Notes: generated by a model from the letters alone, not told the origin. A stretch of DNA of 64,000 bases from DATARH01 sp963712835 (GCA_963712835.1 CAVQJJ010000005.1:1-64000); one strand, 5' to 3'; counted from the first letter of the stretch, positions 1 through 8,131 are shown. Made by a program: numbers and translations.

Positions 1-273
1 GCCATTTCCAGGCGTGGTCGTCTTTAGCAATCATCAATTACGATGAGGGCGCGGGCGGACCGTGACGATGGTTCTCGCAGTCGGCACGCAGACCATCGGT
101 TCGCAACAGATGTTGTGGCCGAATTGAGCTCGCCTTCGCCGGTGACGCGCCCGACGACATCAAAAATCGTCGGGCGCATGTGAAAGCCGCGCGCGCGGGT
201 ATTGGCGCTCACCCCAGAAGTTGCCATCGCGGTCGAACACCGTCATCGGGTGCTCGCCGCGATAGCACAGACG
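1..273. other. Window edge, no supportable gene
   Basis: I see no convincing coding frame here on either strand. Short frames exist but lack a ribosome binding site and recognisable composition. The segment lies downstream of the minus-strand secreted-protein gene that ends at 274, so it may include its 3' untranslated region. Confidence 0.4.
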
Positions 274-591
274 TTAGCAAGGATAATAGCGGCCGTAATA
301 CGGGTTCCAGCAGCTGCGCGCGGGGCCTGGGGCGTAGCCGTAATAGGCGGGGGCGCCGTAATAGGCGGGAGCGGGCGGGTAGTAGTAGCCCGGGTAGCCG
401 TAATAGTAGGGGTTCGAGGCGGCGCCGATCGCGGTGCCGACCGCCAGCGCGCCAAGGCCGATGCCGACGGCGGCGCCGGTGCCGAGCGCCTGCGCCGGTT
501 TCGGCGTAACGGTGAGTCCGAGGGTGGCGAGGATCGCGGCCGAGAAAGCCAGGGTCCGACCCGTCCGGCCGATCATAGTGCTAACAGTCAT
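274..591 (-). CDS. Small secreted Tyr/Gly/Pro-rich protein
   Basis: This encodes 105 residues. An N-terminal signal peptide is clear: basic start, hydrophobic stretch at about residues 13-27, and an Ala-x-Ala-like cleavage site near residue 35 (PKPAQA). The mature part is a Gly/Ala-rich segment followed by a Tyr/Pro/Gly-rich tail with two cysteines (one in RSCWNPYYG, one at the C-terminus). The ATG at 591 has an AAAGGA-type ribosome binding site about 8 nt upstream. Proteins like this are common in rhizobia-like bacteria as short periplasmic or surface proteins of unknown role. No enzyme motif is visible. The gene stands alone, divergent from the gene at 911. Confidence 0.75.
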   Translation of the reverse strand: MTVSTMIGRTGRTLAFSAAILATLGLTVTPKPAQALGTGAAVGIGLGALAVGTAIGAASNPYYYGYPGYYYPPAPAYYGAPAYYGYAPGPARSCWNPYYGRYYPC

Positions 592-910
592 GATGCTGTC
601 CTTTCTTCAATGACGGGTGCGAACGACTGAGGTCATCGCGCCCCCCTGTGTGGTGGTTTAACGCTCCACCTGCGTATCAATTCCATACGAGTGATTTCGC
701 CAATCGGTTCGGTTGCGTTCCCCGTGAAAACAGATGGCTCGTCTGCGCATTTATCGGGTCGTTTCGTGTACGGCCTTGCGCGCCGAGCGCGAGACAACAA
801 GCCACAGATTTTAAGCATCTGTGCCGGCCGGCCGCCGAATTAAGTCTTCGTAAACCTAGGCCTCGCACACTCTCGCGAGCCGGGTTGGACCTGGAGCCAG
901 GGGGACAGGC
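592..910. other. Intergenic region between divergent genes
   Basis: These 319 bases separate divergent genes, so they should carry both promoters. I see no coding frame that fits local codon use, no strong palindrome and no RNA gene. The last 20 bases hold the purine-rich ribosome binding site (AGGGGGA) of the GTG start at 911. Confidence 0.45.
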
Positions 911-1150
911 GTGAACGACCTTTCCGTAGCCACGATGCTGAATCCGACTGAAATCGAAGTCCTCGAAGCCAAGGAGACTTGGAGCGAGTATCGGCTGGCC
1001 GACGGCACCGTGCTGCGCGTCAAGCCGATCATGATCGCGGTGTCGCGGGTCGACGATCCCGAGGCCTCGAACGCCGAACCGGTCTACAATATGAAATCGA
1101 CCCTGGTGACTGACGTGAGAGGCGCCAAAACACCGCCTAGCCTGGGGTGA
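911..1150 (+). CDS. Conserved small hypothetical protein, 3' end possibly frameshifted
   Basis: This 79-residue frame starts at GTG 911 with AGGGGGA a few bases upstream. The core (about residues 12-70) has alternating hydrophobic and charged residues typical of a small beta-rich domain (EVLEAKETWSEYRL, ADGTVLRVKPIMIAV, VYNMKSTLVTDVR). I do not recognise a named family. The last nine residues (GAKTPPSLG) look unnatural. Dropping one base near 1118 gives a more protein-like tail, beginning EAPKHRLAW and ending at a TGA at 1173-1175. So either the tail is as written or there is a one-base insertion. As written, the stop overlaps the GTG of the next frame (GTGA), which would couple the two genes. 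Confidence 0.6.
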   Translation: MNDLSVATMLNPTEIEVLEAKETWSEYRLADGTVLRVKPIMIAVSRVDDPEASNAEPVYNMKSTLVTDVRGAKTPPSLG

Positions 1151-1992
1151 GCGCGCGCATCACGCAGCGGACTGACGGGTCGCGAACCTCCTTTGCCACC
1201 TCGTCCGCCGAGACTTTTACCATCCGCACTGACGATCCGTTGTTGAGCCACACCACGGTTCCGATGGTGACCGTCGTGCTCGGCTTCGGCAAGCAATCGG
1301 GCTTGCGAGCACCGTCGACGCCACTGCCATTGCCGAGACACGCCATCCCCCCGCGCGTCGAGGAACGTCCGGCCAATCCCGCCGGAAGGGTTGAAAGCGG
1401 AGGCGATCTGCCCGCGGAAGCCAGCGTCGCCGCGTCCGTACTGGAGACGGGCCCATCCGACACATCAACCGACCACGCGCACCAGCCGGCCCACGCCGAG
1501 CGTCGTCAACGGTTGCTCGAAACGGCGGAAACCCTCGCCGTGGCGGAGGAACCGAAAGAACTTTTGGAACCGGAAGCCGCCGCGGTAGCCGAACCCGTTG
1601 CGGCGGAAGCGGCCGTTCCCGCTCCCGGCGAGGCGGCACAGGCCAGCCAGGAAGCCGCCGAGCACGCCGGGCCGTCACCCGAGAAACCGGCGCATCCACA
1701 CCACCTCGAAATGACGATCGACTCGCTGCCGCATCATGAGCTGATCGAGCCGATCCCGATCGTGATCGATCCGCTCGGCGATACGATCTTCACGGCCACG
1801 ATGAGCAATCTCGACATCAGCGCCACCGGCAACAGCATCGGCGAGGGGCTGCTCCTGCTGAAAGAACAGATCGAGTTTGTCTATGGCGATCTGAGCCGGC
1901 GGTTGAGCTTGACCCCCGATCAGAAGACGAAGCTGCAAATGCTGCATACATATATTCGGCCGAACGGTCCGAAAAAGCCGGAGTGGCTTTAA
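1147..1992 (+). CDS. Hypothetical protein with Ala/Glu/Pro linker and HicB-like C-terminal module
   Basis: The full frame is 281 residues from GTG 1147, overlapping the previous stop by four bases. The persuasive part is the C-terminal 93 residues (from about 1711, where an internal ATG lies). It has a strand-strand-strand-helix pattern (IPIVIDPLGDTIFTATMSNL, then ISATGNS, then a helix with LLLLKEQIEFVYGDL) that resembles HicB-type antitoxin folds. Residues about 80-185 are a low-complexity Ala/Glu/Pro segment. The first 70 residues match nothing I know and may not be translated; the antisense strand there also reads plausibly. If the upstream gene is frameshifted, the start lies elsewhere. 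Toxin partner and DNA-binding role are unproven. Confidence 0.5.
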   Translation: MSARITQRTDGSRTSFATSSAETFTIRTDDPLLSHTTVPMVTVVLGFGKQSGLRAPSTPLPLPRHAIPPRVEERPANPAGRVESGGDLPAEASVAASVLETGPSDTSTDHAHQPAHAERRQRLLETAETLAVAEEPKELLEPEAAAVAEPVAAEAAVPAPGEAAQASQEAAEHAGPSPEKPAHPHHLEMTIDSLPHHELIEPIPIVIDPLGDTIFTATMSNLDISATGNSIGEGLLLLKEQIEFVYGDLSRRLSLTPDQKTKLQMLHTYIRPNGPKKPEWL

Positions 1993-2131
1993 TTACCCCG
2001 AGCGCGCGCGAAGCGCGCAGACCTCGCATCACTCCTGCACTTTGTGAAAAGACCGCTTGGGAGCGCAGCGATTGTCGCGCCTTAGAGGCTGACTTGAAAT
2101 GAATTCAACGTTTCCAATGAGTGGATTTCTT

Positions 2132-2262
2132 CGTCTTTCCCGCGCAAGCGGAAACCCAGGGGCGAGCGACGAGGCAGAGGTTCAAGTTCCAGCCTCGGCT
2201 GAGGCTCAGCCATTGACCCGCCGGCACGGCCGCCCTGGGCCCCCGCTTTCGCGGGGGAGACG
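2132..2262. repeat. Palindromic intergenic repeat, family R2 (copy 1)
   Basis: An inverted-repeat element with outer arms CGTCTTTCCCGCG and CGCGGGGGAGACG. It lies in the gene-free stretch 1993-2412. A second copy is at 11566-11643. One strand can be read as a PPRKRGPR-type peptide, a frequent spurious protein call from such repeats. Outside the repeat I see nothing else in 1993-2412 except the region just past the 3' end of the gene at 2413. Confidence 0.75.
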
Positions 2263-2412
2263 ATAAGTGTTTGACCGGGTTGATTTCATTTTGAGTCCGA
2301 CTCCGAGGACGAGGCAACTCTTAGCGCGTCGCAAAACGACCGCGGTCGGAAAATGCGGTAATAGGCAGAAGCGGTCTGCGCTACCGCCTCAAATTGTTTT
2401 CGGCACTTCGGC

Positions 2413-2760
2413 CTAGGCCGACTCCGCCTCGGCCTTGCCGTCAAGGCGCATCCGCCAGCGGGACAGGCCGGCCTTGTCGTTTCCCGGCATTTTCTCCGGC
2501 TCCGGCTTCATTTCCTCGGCAGCAGGTTCCGGCTGCAGCGCGGCGACCTCGACCACCGGTTCAATGGCGGCGTCTGCCGGCTCCGGATCTGACAAATGCT
2601 TGACGGCAAAGGAATAGGCGATGCGCTCCAGCGTCTCGATCTCGTCGAGATCGGAAGCGATCGACTTGAGCTCATCGGCGTAGCGCGCCTCGATCGCGGC
2701 ACGGCGGCCTTTCAGTTCTTCCTTCACCTGTTGGATGTATTCCGGGGTCAGGGTCCACAT
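2413..2760 (-). CDS. Hypothetical coiled-coil acidic protein
   Basis: This encodes 115 residues from ATG 2760. Residues 1-55 are predicted helical and heptad-like, rich in Glu, Lys, Arg and Leu (EYIQQVKEELKGRR, DELKSIASDLDEIETLERI). Residues 60-100 are a Pro/Glu/Ala-rich acidic segment, and a short basic tail follows. There is no signal peptide, membrane segment or catalytic motif, so it is probably a cytoplasmic adaptor or structural protein. No family is recognised. It is transcribed alone, toward the R2 repeat. Confidence 0.65.
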   Translation of the reverse strand: MWTLTPEYIQQVKEELKGRRAAIEARYADELKSIASDLDEIETLERIAYSFAVKHLSDPEPADAAIEPVVEVAALQPEPAAEEMKPEPEKMPGNDKAGLSRWRMRLDGKAEAESA

Positions 2761-2884
2761 GGGGTCATTCGACTTCGTTCGGATTGTGCTGTGCCGATAT
2801 TCTCTCCCCAGGGGTAAACAGGTCGCTAACGATCCGGCCGAGCCGCGGCATTTGCTGCATTCTTTTGCGTCTGATGGGGGGCGG

Positions 2885-3760
2885 TCAGGATGCCCCCGCC
2901 CCTTCCTTCTTCTCTCTGATCCGGTTGTGCAGGTTGTTGACGATCATGCCGGTGAGCCGCTCGTCGTGCACGAAAAGGCGCTGGCCGATCGGGTACGGGT
3001 CCTGCTCGGTCACAGCGACCTTGTCGCGCAGGATTTCCTCCGGGCTGACGCCCTTGTCGACAAAGCGCTCGATATAGCCGACCCAGTTCTCGACGATCTG
3101 CGCCTGGTCCTTGAGATAGGCCTTGCCGCATTGCTCGCCGTGGCCGGGGACGATGATTTCGGCGTCGAGCGCCTCGATGCTTTTGAGCGCCGCGAGCCAC
3201 TCCCACGGGTCGCATTCCTGCAGCCATGACCGGCACTTGTGGAAGACGTTGTCGCCCGTGAAGACGACCCCTTCTTCCGGCACATAGACCGAGGTCTGCG
3301 GCGCGGTGTGGCCGGGGTGGTGGATGATCTGGAACGTGTGGTTGCCGACCTGCAAGGTCATGCCGTCGGTAAAGGTGAGGGTCGGGCCGTGCGGATCGAT
3401 ATAGTCCGGGTGGCCGAGCAGGAAGACGCTGTCGGGGTCCAGCTGCTTTAGCCGCTCGCGCTTTTCCTCCATCGTGCCGAACTGCGCGAGGTAGCGCTCA
3501 AAGCATTCCTGCAGCTTGACCTGCCCCACCACCGGCACGTTGGGGAAATAGGCGTTGCCCGAGATATGGTCGCCATGCGGCTCGGTGTTGATCAGGTAGC
3601 GGATCGGCGCCTTTTCCTCGAGCATCTCGCGCCAGCGCACCGCGTCGATCGGCTGCTGCGGCGTGTCGATCATCACATAGCCGTCGCTGGTCTCGACAAA
3701 GCTCGGGTTGCAGCCGGCGTAATAGATTTCGGTGAAGCTGTGCGGTCCAACCCGGCGCAT
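2885..3760 (-). CDS. MBL-fold metallo-hydrolase
   Basis: This encodes 291 residues from ATG 3760, chosen because GGGAGG lies about 8 nt upstream; a longer in-frame extension lacks this. The metallo-beta-lactamase fold motifs are in order: TEPHGDH at residues 59-65, GHT with His151, TGD with Asp170, and PGHGEQ with His207. The family normally hydrolyses esters, lactones, thioesters or phosphodiesters using one or two metals. Unusually, the first His of the HxHxDH motif is Glu60, so metal site 1 is altered. There is no signal peptide. The substrate cannot be read from the sequence. It is divergent from the hicB-like gene at 3895. Confidence 0.85.
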   Translation of the reverse strand: MRRVGPHSFTEIYYAGCNPSFVETSDGYVMIDTPQQPIDAVRWREMLEEKAPIRYLINTEPHGDHISGNAYFPNVPVVGQVKLQECFERYLAQFGTMEEKRERLKQLDPDSVFLLGHPDYIDPHGPTLTFTDGMTLQVGNHTFQIIHHPGHTAPQTSVYVPEEGVVFTGDNVFHKCRSWLQECDPWEWLAALKSIEALDAEIIVPGHGEQCGKAYLKDQAQIVENWVGYIERFVDKGVSPEEILRDKVAVTEQDPYPIGQRLFVHDERLTGMIVNNLHNRIREKKEGAGAS

Positions 3761-3894
3761 GGTCTTGCCTCCCTTATGCGAGGGGCGGAGTTTCCCCCAT
3801 CGGCCGGCGGGCGACAAGGTGGGGTGGTAGCTTTGCTGGAAACGCTCCGCTGGTATCGCGAAGAAATCGAAGCCGCCCGGACTGGGATAGCGCC

Positions 3895-4098
3895 GTGCTG
3901 AAGATCGAAATCGAGCAGGAAGAAGATGGCAGATGGATCGGTGAAGTGCCCGAGCTGCCGGGCGTGCTCGCCTACGGCACAACCGAAACGGAGGCTCGGA
4001 CCAAGACGACCGCGCTTGCCCTGCGCGTCATCGCCGACCGTATTGAACATGGCGAGCTCTTGCCTGTCGAGCCGAGCGATCTTTTCGTCGCGGCATGA
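3895..4098 (+). CDS. HicB-family antitoxin-like protein
   Basis: This encodes 67 residues from GTG 3895. The sequence has the HicB half-RNase-H pattern: strand (MLKIEIEQEEDG), strand (RWIGEVPELPGVLAYG), then a helix after TETEARTKT. In the family, HicB binds and neutralises the HicA ribonuclease and often represses its own operon. Its stop codon overlaps the ATG of the following hicA-like gene (ATGA, 4095-4098), the typical coupled arrangement. It has no separate DNA-binding domain. The partner toxin is frameshifted, so the antitoxin may be an orphan. Confidence 0.75.
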   Translation: MLKIEIEQEEDGRWIGEVPELPGVLAYGTTETEARTKTTALALRVIADRIEHGELLPVEPSDLFVAA

Positions 4099-4306
4099 GC
4101 AGTTGGCCGGCCGCGCGGGCAGGTCGGGTGTTGCGGGTTCTTCTCCGCATCGGTTGACGATCAAGCGGCAACGGGGCTCGCATCGCACGCTCTCGCGAGC
4201 CGGATGGCCGGACTACGTATTTGCCTTTCATGACAGCGAAGAACTCGGGCCGCGCATGCTCGCGCGCATCGCCACGCTCACCGGCCTCCAACCCCGCGAT
4301 CTTTGA
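4095..4306 (+). pseudogene. hicA-like toxin, frameshifted
   Basis: The frame starts at ATG 4095, overlapping the hicB-like stop. It reads 20 codons ending in LLRIG, then hits TGA at 4155. Removing the shift gives TIKRQRGSHRTLSRAGWPD and then VFAFHDSEELGPRMLARIA to a stop at 4304-4306. This is the HicA dsRBD-like fold, and the catalytic His lies in GSHRTL. The expected text is GGT TGG ACG, but the window has one G fewer at about 4153-4156. So one base is missing: either a true inactivating mutation or an assembly error in a short G run. HicA toxins cleave mRNA without ribosomes. Confidence 0.8.
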
Positions 4307-4497
4307 ACCCGGGGCGCGCGCCGGCGGCGGGTAAAATACCCATTTTCGCGGCAAACCCTGCGTCGAATGCAGGCCGCCCTGCGGCAGAGGGTCTTTCCCG
4401 CCCGCGCAATAAATGCGTAATCTGCGCCTGACGCTTTCGTGATCGGCCCCGGGCGCACCCCAGCGCCCTGGCCCGCTTATCCCAGGGGAGGAAGACT

Positions 4498-6156
4498 ATG
4501 GCTGAGATCAAGGGTGCCGACCTGCTGGCGAAGAGCCTCAAAGAGCAGGGCGTGGAGTATATGTTCGGTGTCGTCGGGTTCCCCGTCGGGCCGATCGCCG
4601 AGGCGGCGCAGAAAGTGGGGCTGCCCTATATCGGCATGCGCAACGAGCAGGCGGCTTCCTATGCCGCGGGCGCGGTCGGCTTCCTCACCGGGCGTCCGGG
4701 CTCGTGTATCGTCGTCACCGGCCCCGGCGTCATCCACGGCCTCGCGGGCCTCGCGAACGCCCAGCAGAATTGCTGGCCGATGCTGCTGATCGGCGGCGCG
4801 TCGGAGACCTACCGCAACGGCATGGGCTCGTTCCAGGAAGAACGCCAGGTGCTGTGCGCGACCCCGGTTTCGAAGTGGGCGCACGCGATCGAGCACGTCA
4901 ATCGCATTCCGTTTTATGTCGAAATGGCGGTCCGGCAGTCGATCTACGGCCGCCCCGGCTCGGCCTATCTCGACATCGCCGACGACCTGATTACCGGCGG
5001 CTGCGAGGAGAGCGAGGTCGTCCAGGTGGCGAAGTGCCCCGACCCGCCGCGCACGCAGGCGATGCCGATGGACATCGAGAAGGCGCTCGACGTGTTGCAG
5101 TCGGCCGAGCGGCCGCTGGCGCTGATCGGCCAGGGCATGGGCTACTCGGGCGCGACCGAGGAAGTGCGCAAGTTCATGGAGCGCGCCCAGATCCCGTTCG
5201 TGCGCACGCCGAAAGGCAAGGGCGTCATGCCGGATGATCATGCGCTGTCGGCGGGCGCCGCCCGCACCCTCGCGCTGCAGCAAGCCGACGTCGTCTTCCT
5301 GATGGGCGCGCGGTTCAACTGGATCCTGCATTTCGGTCAGGCGCCGCGCTACAACCCGAACGTCAAGGTCATCCAGCTCGACATCAACCCGGAGGCCATG
5401 CACCAGAACAAGCCCGCCGAGGTGTGCCTGCTCGGCGACGGCAAGGCGATCATGCAGCAGATGAACGCAGCGCTGCAGGGCCGCCAGTGGTTCCATCCGC
5501 AAGGCTCGCCGTGGCGGCAGGCGCTTTCGGCGAAGGCGGCCGAGAACGCCGAGATGATCCGGCCGCAGATCGAGGACAACTCGTCGCCGGGTACGTACTA
5601 CCGGCTGTTCAAGGACATCCGCGAGTGGCTGCCGAAGAACGTCGTGCTGTGCAGCGAGGGCGCAACGACGATGGATATCGGCGGCACCCAGATGCCGCTC
5701 GAAAACCCGAACTCCTACATGAACGCCGGCAGCTACGGCACCATGGGCGTCGGCCTCGGGCTTGTCGTCGCGGCCTGCGCGGTGCATCGCGACCGTCCGG
5801 TCGTGCACGTCTCGGGTGACTCGGCGATCGGCTTCTCCGGGATGGAGATGGAGACGCTGTGCCGCTACAACATGCCGGCCAAGATCGTCATCCTCAACAA
5901 TGGCGGCATCGGGCCGGGCATGCCGGAGATCCCGGAAAACCCGATGCTCAACATGCGGCCGAACACGCTGATCTACGGCGCCCGCTACGACAAGATGATG
6001 CAGTCCTTCGGCGGCTACGGCGCCTATGTCGAGGACACCAAGGACGTGCGCGGCGCGCTCGACGAGCTGATGAACTTCCCCGGCCCCGGCGTCGTCAACA
6101 TCAAGCTCAGCCAGGGCTCGCAGCGCAAGCAGCAGGCGTTCCGCTGGCACACCTGA
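4498..6156 (+). CDS. ThDP-dependent 2-hydroxyacyl-CoA lyase / oxalyl-CoA decarboxylase family enzyme
   Basis: This encodes 552 residues from ATG 4498, with GGGGAGGAAG just upstream. It has the three-domain ThDP fold. The N-terminal PYR domain has the activating Glu50 in GMRNEQAASYAAG. The central domain includes GARFNWILHFG and QLDINPEAM. The C-terminal PP domain has the ThDP motif GDSAIGFSGMEMETLCRYN followed by LNNGG. These segments fit the 2-hydroxyacyl-CoA lyase/oxalyl-CoA decarboxylase branch, close to the human HACL1 pattern, better than acetolactate synthase. The likely role is cleavage of a 2-hydroxyacyl-CoA or decarboxylation of oxalyl-CoA. No CoA transferase (frc-like) gene is adjacent, so oxalate degradation is not supported by context. 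A strong terminator follows. Confidence 0.85.
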   Translation: MAEIKGADLLAKSLKEQGVEYMFGVVGFPVGPIAEAAQKVGLPYIGMRNEQAASYAAGAVGFLTGRPGSCIVVTGPGVIHGLAGLANAQQNCWPMLLIGGASETYRNGMGSFQEERQVLCATPVSKWAHAIEHVNRIPFYVEMAVRQSIYGRPGSAYLDIADDLITGGCEESEVVQVAKCPDPPRTQAMPMDIEKALDVLQSAERPLALIGQGMGYSGATEEVRKFMERAQIPFVRTPKGKGVMPDDHALSAGAARTLALQQADVVFLMGARFNWILHFGQAPRYNPNVKVIQLDINPEAMHQNKPAEVCLLGDGKAIMQQMNAALQGRQWFHPQGSPWRQALSAKAAENAEMIRPQIEDNSSPGTYYRLFKDIREWLPKNVVLCSEGATTMDIGGTQMPLENPNSYMNAGSYGTMGVGLGLVVAACAVHRDRPVVHVSGDSAIGFSGMEMETLCRYNMPAKIVILNNGGIGPGMPEIPENPMLNMRPNTLIYGARYDKMMQSFGGYGAYVEDTKDVRGALDELMNFPGPGVVNIKLSQGSQRKQQAFRWHT

Positions 6157-6183
6157 GCCGACGAATCACCTCGCCTTAAGACA

Positions 6184-6215
6184 GGGGCCGCTCCACAAGA
6201 GCGGCCCCTTATTTT
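6184..6215 (+). terminator. Rho-independent terminator
   Basis: A perfect 10-bp stem (GGGGCCGCTC with GAGCGGCCCC) around a CACAA loop is followed by TTATTTT. It sits 28 bases after the ThDP enzyme stop, so it ends that transcript. It may also serve the converging gene at 6272. Confidence 0.9.
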
Positions 6216-6271
6216 GCTCGGCGCCCGGGCGCCCGAGCCGTGCTAGCGCCCGCACATCCTGGGGGTTCGAG

Positions 6272-6487
6272 TTAACGGTAGTCGTGACGGTAGTGGCCCC
6301 GGCCGTAATTGGCGTAGTGGCCGTAATGGCCGTGATGACCGCCAACGCCGATACCGACGCCGCCAACGTGAACGCCAAAGAAGGCCTTCGCAGGCGTCAA
6401 GGGGACGGCGGTAGCGATCAAGGCAAGCACGCCAAAGGCAGCCGCCGCAAGCCAAGAAAATCGTCGATAAGGTTTGTCTGTCGACAT
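6272..6487 (-). CDS. Small secreted Gly/His-rich protein
   Basis: This encodes 71 residues from ATG 6487; GGAG lies 7 nt upstream, better than the in-frame ATG at 6499. Signal peptide: basic start (KPYRRF), hydrophobic segment at about residues 12-28, and a likely cleavage after TPAKA. The mature part is a Gly/His/Tyr-rich repeat (GHHGHYGHYANYGRGHYRH) that could bind metal ions, though that is only inference from composition. It resembles, in design but not sequence, the secreted protein at 274. Neighbours do not suggest a role. Confidence 0.65.
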   Translation of the reverse strand: MSTDKPYRRFSWLAAAAFGVLALIATAVPLTPAKAFFGVHVGGVGIGVGGHHGHYGHYANYGRGHYRHDYR

Positions 6488-6499
6488 TGAATTCTCCAT

Positions 6500-6789
6500 T
6501 ACATTTCAAGATCTTTCTATAGATCATCTAATAAACGATGATGAATTGCCGGACGTTCCAATTATTTTATTGATGAATAATCTTGCCTTATTTATCTCGT
6601 ATACAGACACTAAGACGCGAGTATTCTGTGGGAAGCGGCCGCGCGTTGCCGCCGGACGCCGGCTGAGCGCGGAACTTCGCCCCAATCGTCCATGATCTTG
6701 CGGCGCTTCTCGTATAGGTCGCCGCCTCCACCTGCGAGCACGGCTTTGATAGCTCCACAAGAGCGACCCCGATGCTTTAGGGTGGCCCG
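6500..6789. other. AT-rich intergenic island
   Basis: Bases about 6490-6610 are strikingly AT-rich compared with the rest of the window. They probably hold the promoter of the secreted-protein gene at 6487. Further right (about 6650-6780, minus strand) a short stretch reads LYEKRRKIMDDWGEV, reminiscent of the C-terminal end of tyrosine integrases, but it is too short to call. No intact gene is seen. Confidence 0.4.
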
Positions 6790-7122
6790 ATGAGCTATCT
6801 CACCTTTCGCGTCGAGATCACCCGCGACGAGTGGAAGCCGGACGAGCCGGTCACGATCGAGATCACCGCCTATATCGACCGCGTGCCGGAGACCGGCGAT
6901 TACAGCCATGGGATGCTGGTGCGAGCGCCGAAGGGCGTGTGGAACAGCCGGCTGCAATTCGCCGGCGATTTCGACGAGCTGTCGGAGGCCCTCAAAGCGA
7001 TCGGAGAGCGCTATCCCGAGGCGGCACAAATCCGCTGCTACGAATACACGGTCGACGACGAGTTCGCGCGCGAGACCGCGCCGCTGGTGAAAGCCGGCGG
7101 CAAATGGGCGCCCGCCGATTAG
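6790..7122 (+). CDS. Hypothetical protein
   Basis: This encodes 110 residues from ATG 6790. It looks like a compact alpha/beta cytoplasmic protein with alternating strands (LTFRVEITRD, VTIEITAYIDRV, RLQFAGDFDELSEAL). There is no signal peptide, membrane helix or known motif. Its stop codon overlaps that of the converging LysR gene by three bases, so the two genes are tail to tail with no terminator between. I do not recognise a family. Confidence 0.6.
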   Translation: MSYLTFRVEITRDEWKPDEPVTIEITAYIDRVPETGDYSHGMLVRAPKGVWNSRLQFAGDFDELSEALKAIGERYPEAAQIRCYEYTVDDEFARETAPLVKAGGKWAPAD

Positions 7123-8030
7123 GCGGCCTCCGCCGGCACGAGGCGCTGCGCCGCCGCGGCCAGAAACGCCTTCAGCGCGCTTGAGGCAAACCCGTCGCGG
7201 CGGCGGATGAAGACGGTCTCGACGCGGGCGTCTTCCGGCGGCAGCGCATGGATATTGACCTGGCCGGCAGCCCACACCGGGCCGATCAGCGCGCGCGGCA
7301 GCAGCGTCACGCCCAGCCCGGCGGCAACGCAGCCGAAAATCGCCTCGAGCGTGCCGAATTCCAGGACGCGCTTGACGGCGACCCCGCGGCGCGCCAGCAG
7401 CGCCTCCAGTCTCTGGCGGTAGGAGCAGCCCGCGCGCAACACGACGATCCGCACGTCGTTTTGGCCCATTGGGCCGCTCCATGCTTCGTCGAGCGACGAA
7501 ACACTCGCCGCCGTCAGCAGCGTAAGCTCCTCCCGGAACATCACCTCTTCACGGAGTTCGGGATGCGCCACCGGACCGCAGACAAACGCGCCGTCGACCC
7601 GCCCTTCCAGCGCCTCGGCGACCAGCTCGCGGGTCGTGCCGGTGCGCAGCACCAGATCGATATCGGGATAGTCCGCCGCAAAGCGTGCGAGCAGCGGCGT
7701 CAGCCGCAGGGCCGCGGTGGTTTCGAGCGAGCCGATGGTCAGGAGCCCGCGCGGTGCGCCGTCGTCGCGCGCAGCCTCCCTCGCCTCCGCCATGAGCCGC
7801 GCGGCGCGGTCCGCGTACGGCAGAAGCCGCCGGCCAGCCGCGGTCAGCCGCACGCCGCGCGAATGCCGCTCGAACAGCACGCAGCCGATATCCGCCTCCA
7901 GCGCCTTGATCCGGGCGGTGACGTTCGACTGCACCGTATTCAGCGCCGCCGCCGCGCGGTTCATCCCGCCGAGCCGCGCCACGGCCTCGAACACTCGCAA
8001 ATCGCCGGTATCCATGCCCAACAATCCCAT
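7119..8030 (-). CDS. LysR-family transcriptional regulator
   Basis: This encodes 303 residues, the usual LysR length. The N-terminal winged helix-turn-helix spans about residues 5-65 (FEAVARLGGMNRAAAALNTVQSN, RIKALEADIGCVLFERHSRG, LTAAGRRLLPYA). An effector-binding domain follows at about residues 95-300. The start at ATG 8030 has GGAAA upstream; ATG 8015 is also possible. It is divergent from the MFS gene at 8132 with about 100 bases between. By the usual LysR pattern it probably controls that transporter, and the shared promoter is in 8031-8131. The inducer is unknown. Confidence 0.9.
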   Translation of the reverse strand: MGLLGMDTGDLRVFEAVARLGGMNRAAAALNTVQSNVTARIKALEADIGCVLFERHSRGVRLTAAGRRLLPYADRAARLMAEAREAARDDGAPRGLLTIGSLETTAALRLTPLLARFAADYPDIDLVLRTGTTRELVAEALEGRVDGAFVCGPVAHPELREEVMFREELTLLTAASVSSLDEAWSGPMGQNDVRIVVLRAGCSYRQRLEALLARRGVAVKRVLEFGTLEAIFGCVAAGLGVTLLPRALIGPVWAAGQVNIHALPPEDARVETVFIRRRDGFASSALKAFLAAAAQRLVPAEAA

Positions 8031-8131
8031 CTGAATTTCCGATCGATTATATCATCAGCAATCGTTTTCCAGAAATGAGACTTCCGTCTATACCGGGCTG
8101 GCTTCCGAGGCTCGCATCGCGGAGACGACCG

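Noticed and set aside
2105..2317. Short protein containing PPRKRGPRA
   Set aside because: This peptide is encoded by the R2 palindromic repeat, a known source of false gene calls.
4477..6150. Long open frame antisense to the ThDP enzyme gene
   Set aside because: It is an antisense shadow of high-GC coding sequence: Arg/His/Leu-rich composition, no domain, no ribosome binding site, while the plus strand has clear ThDP motifs.
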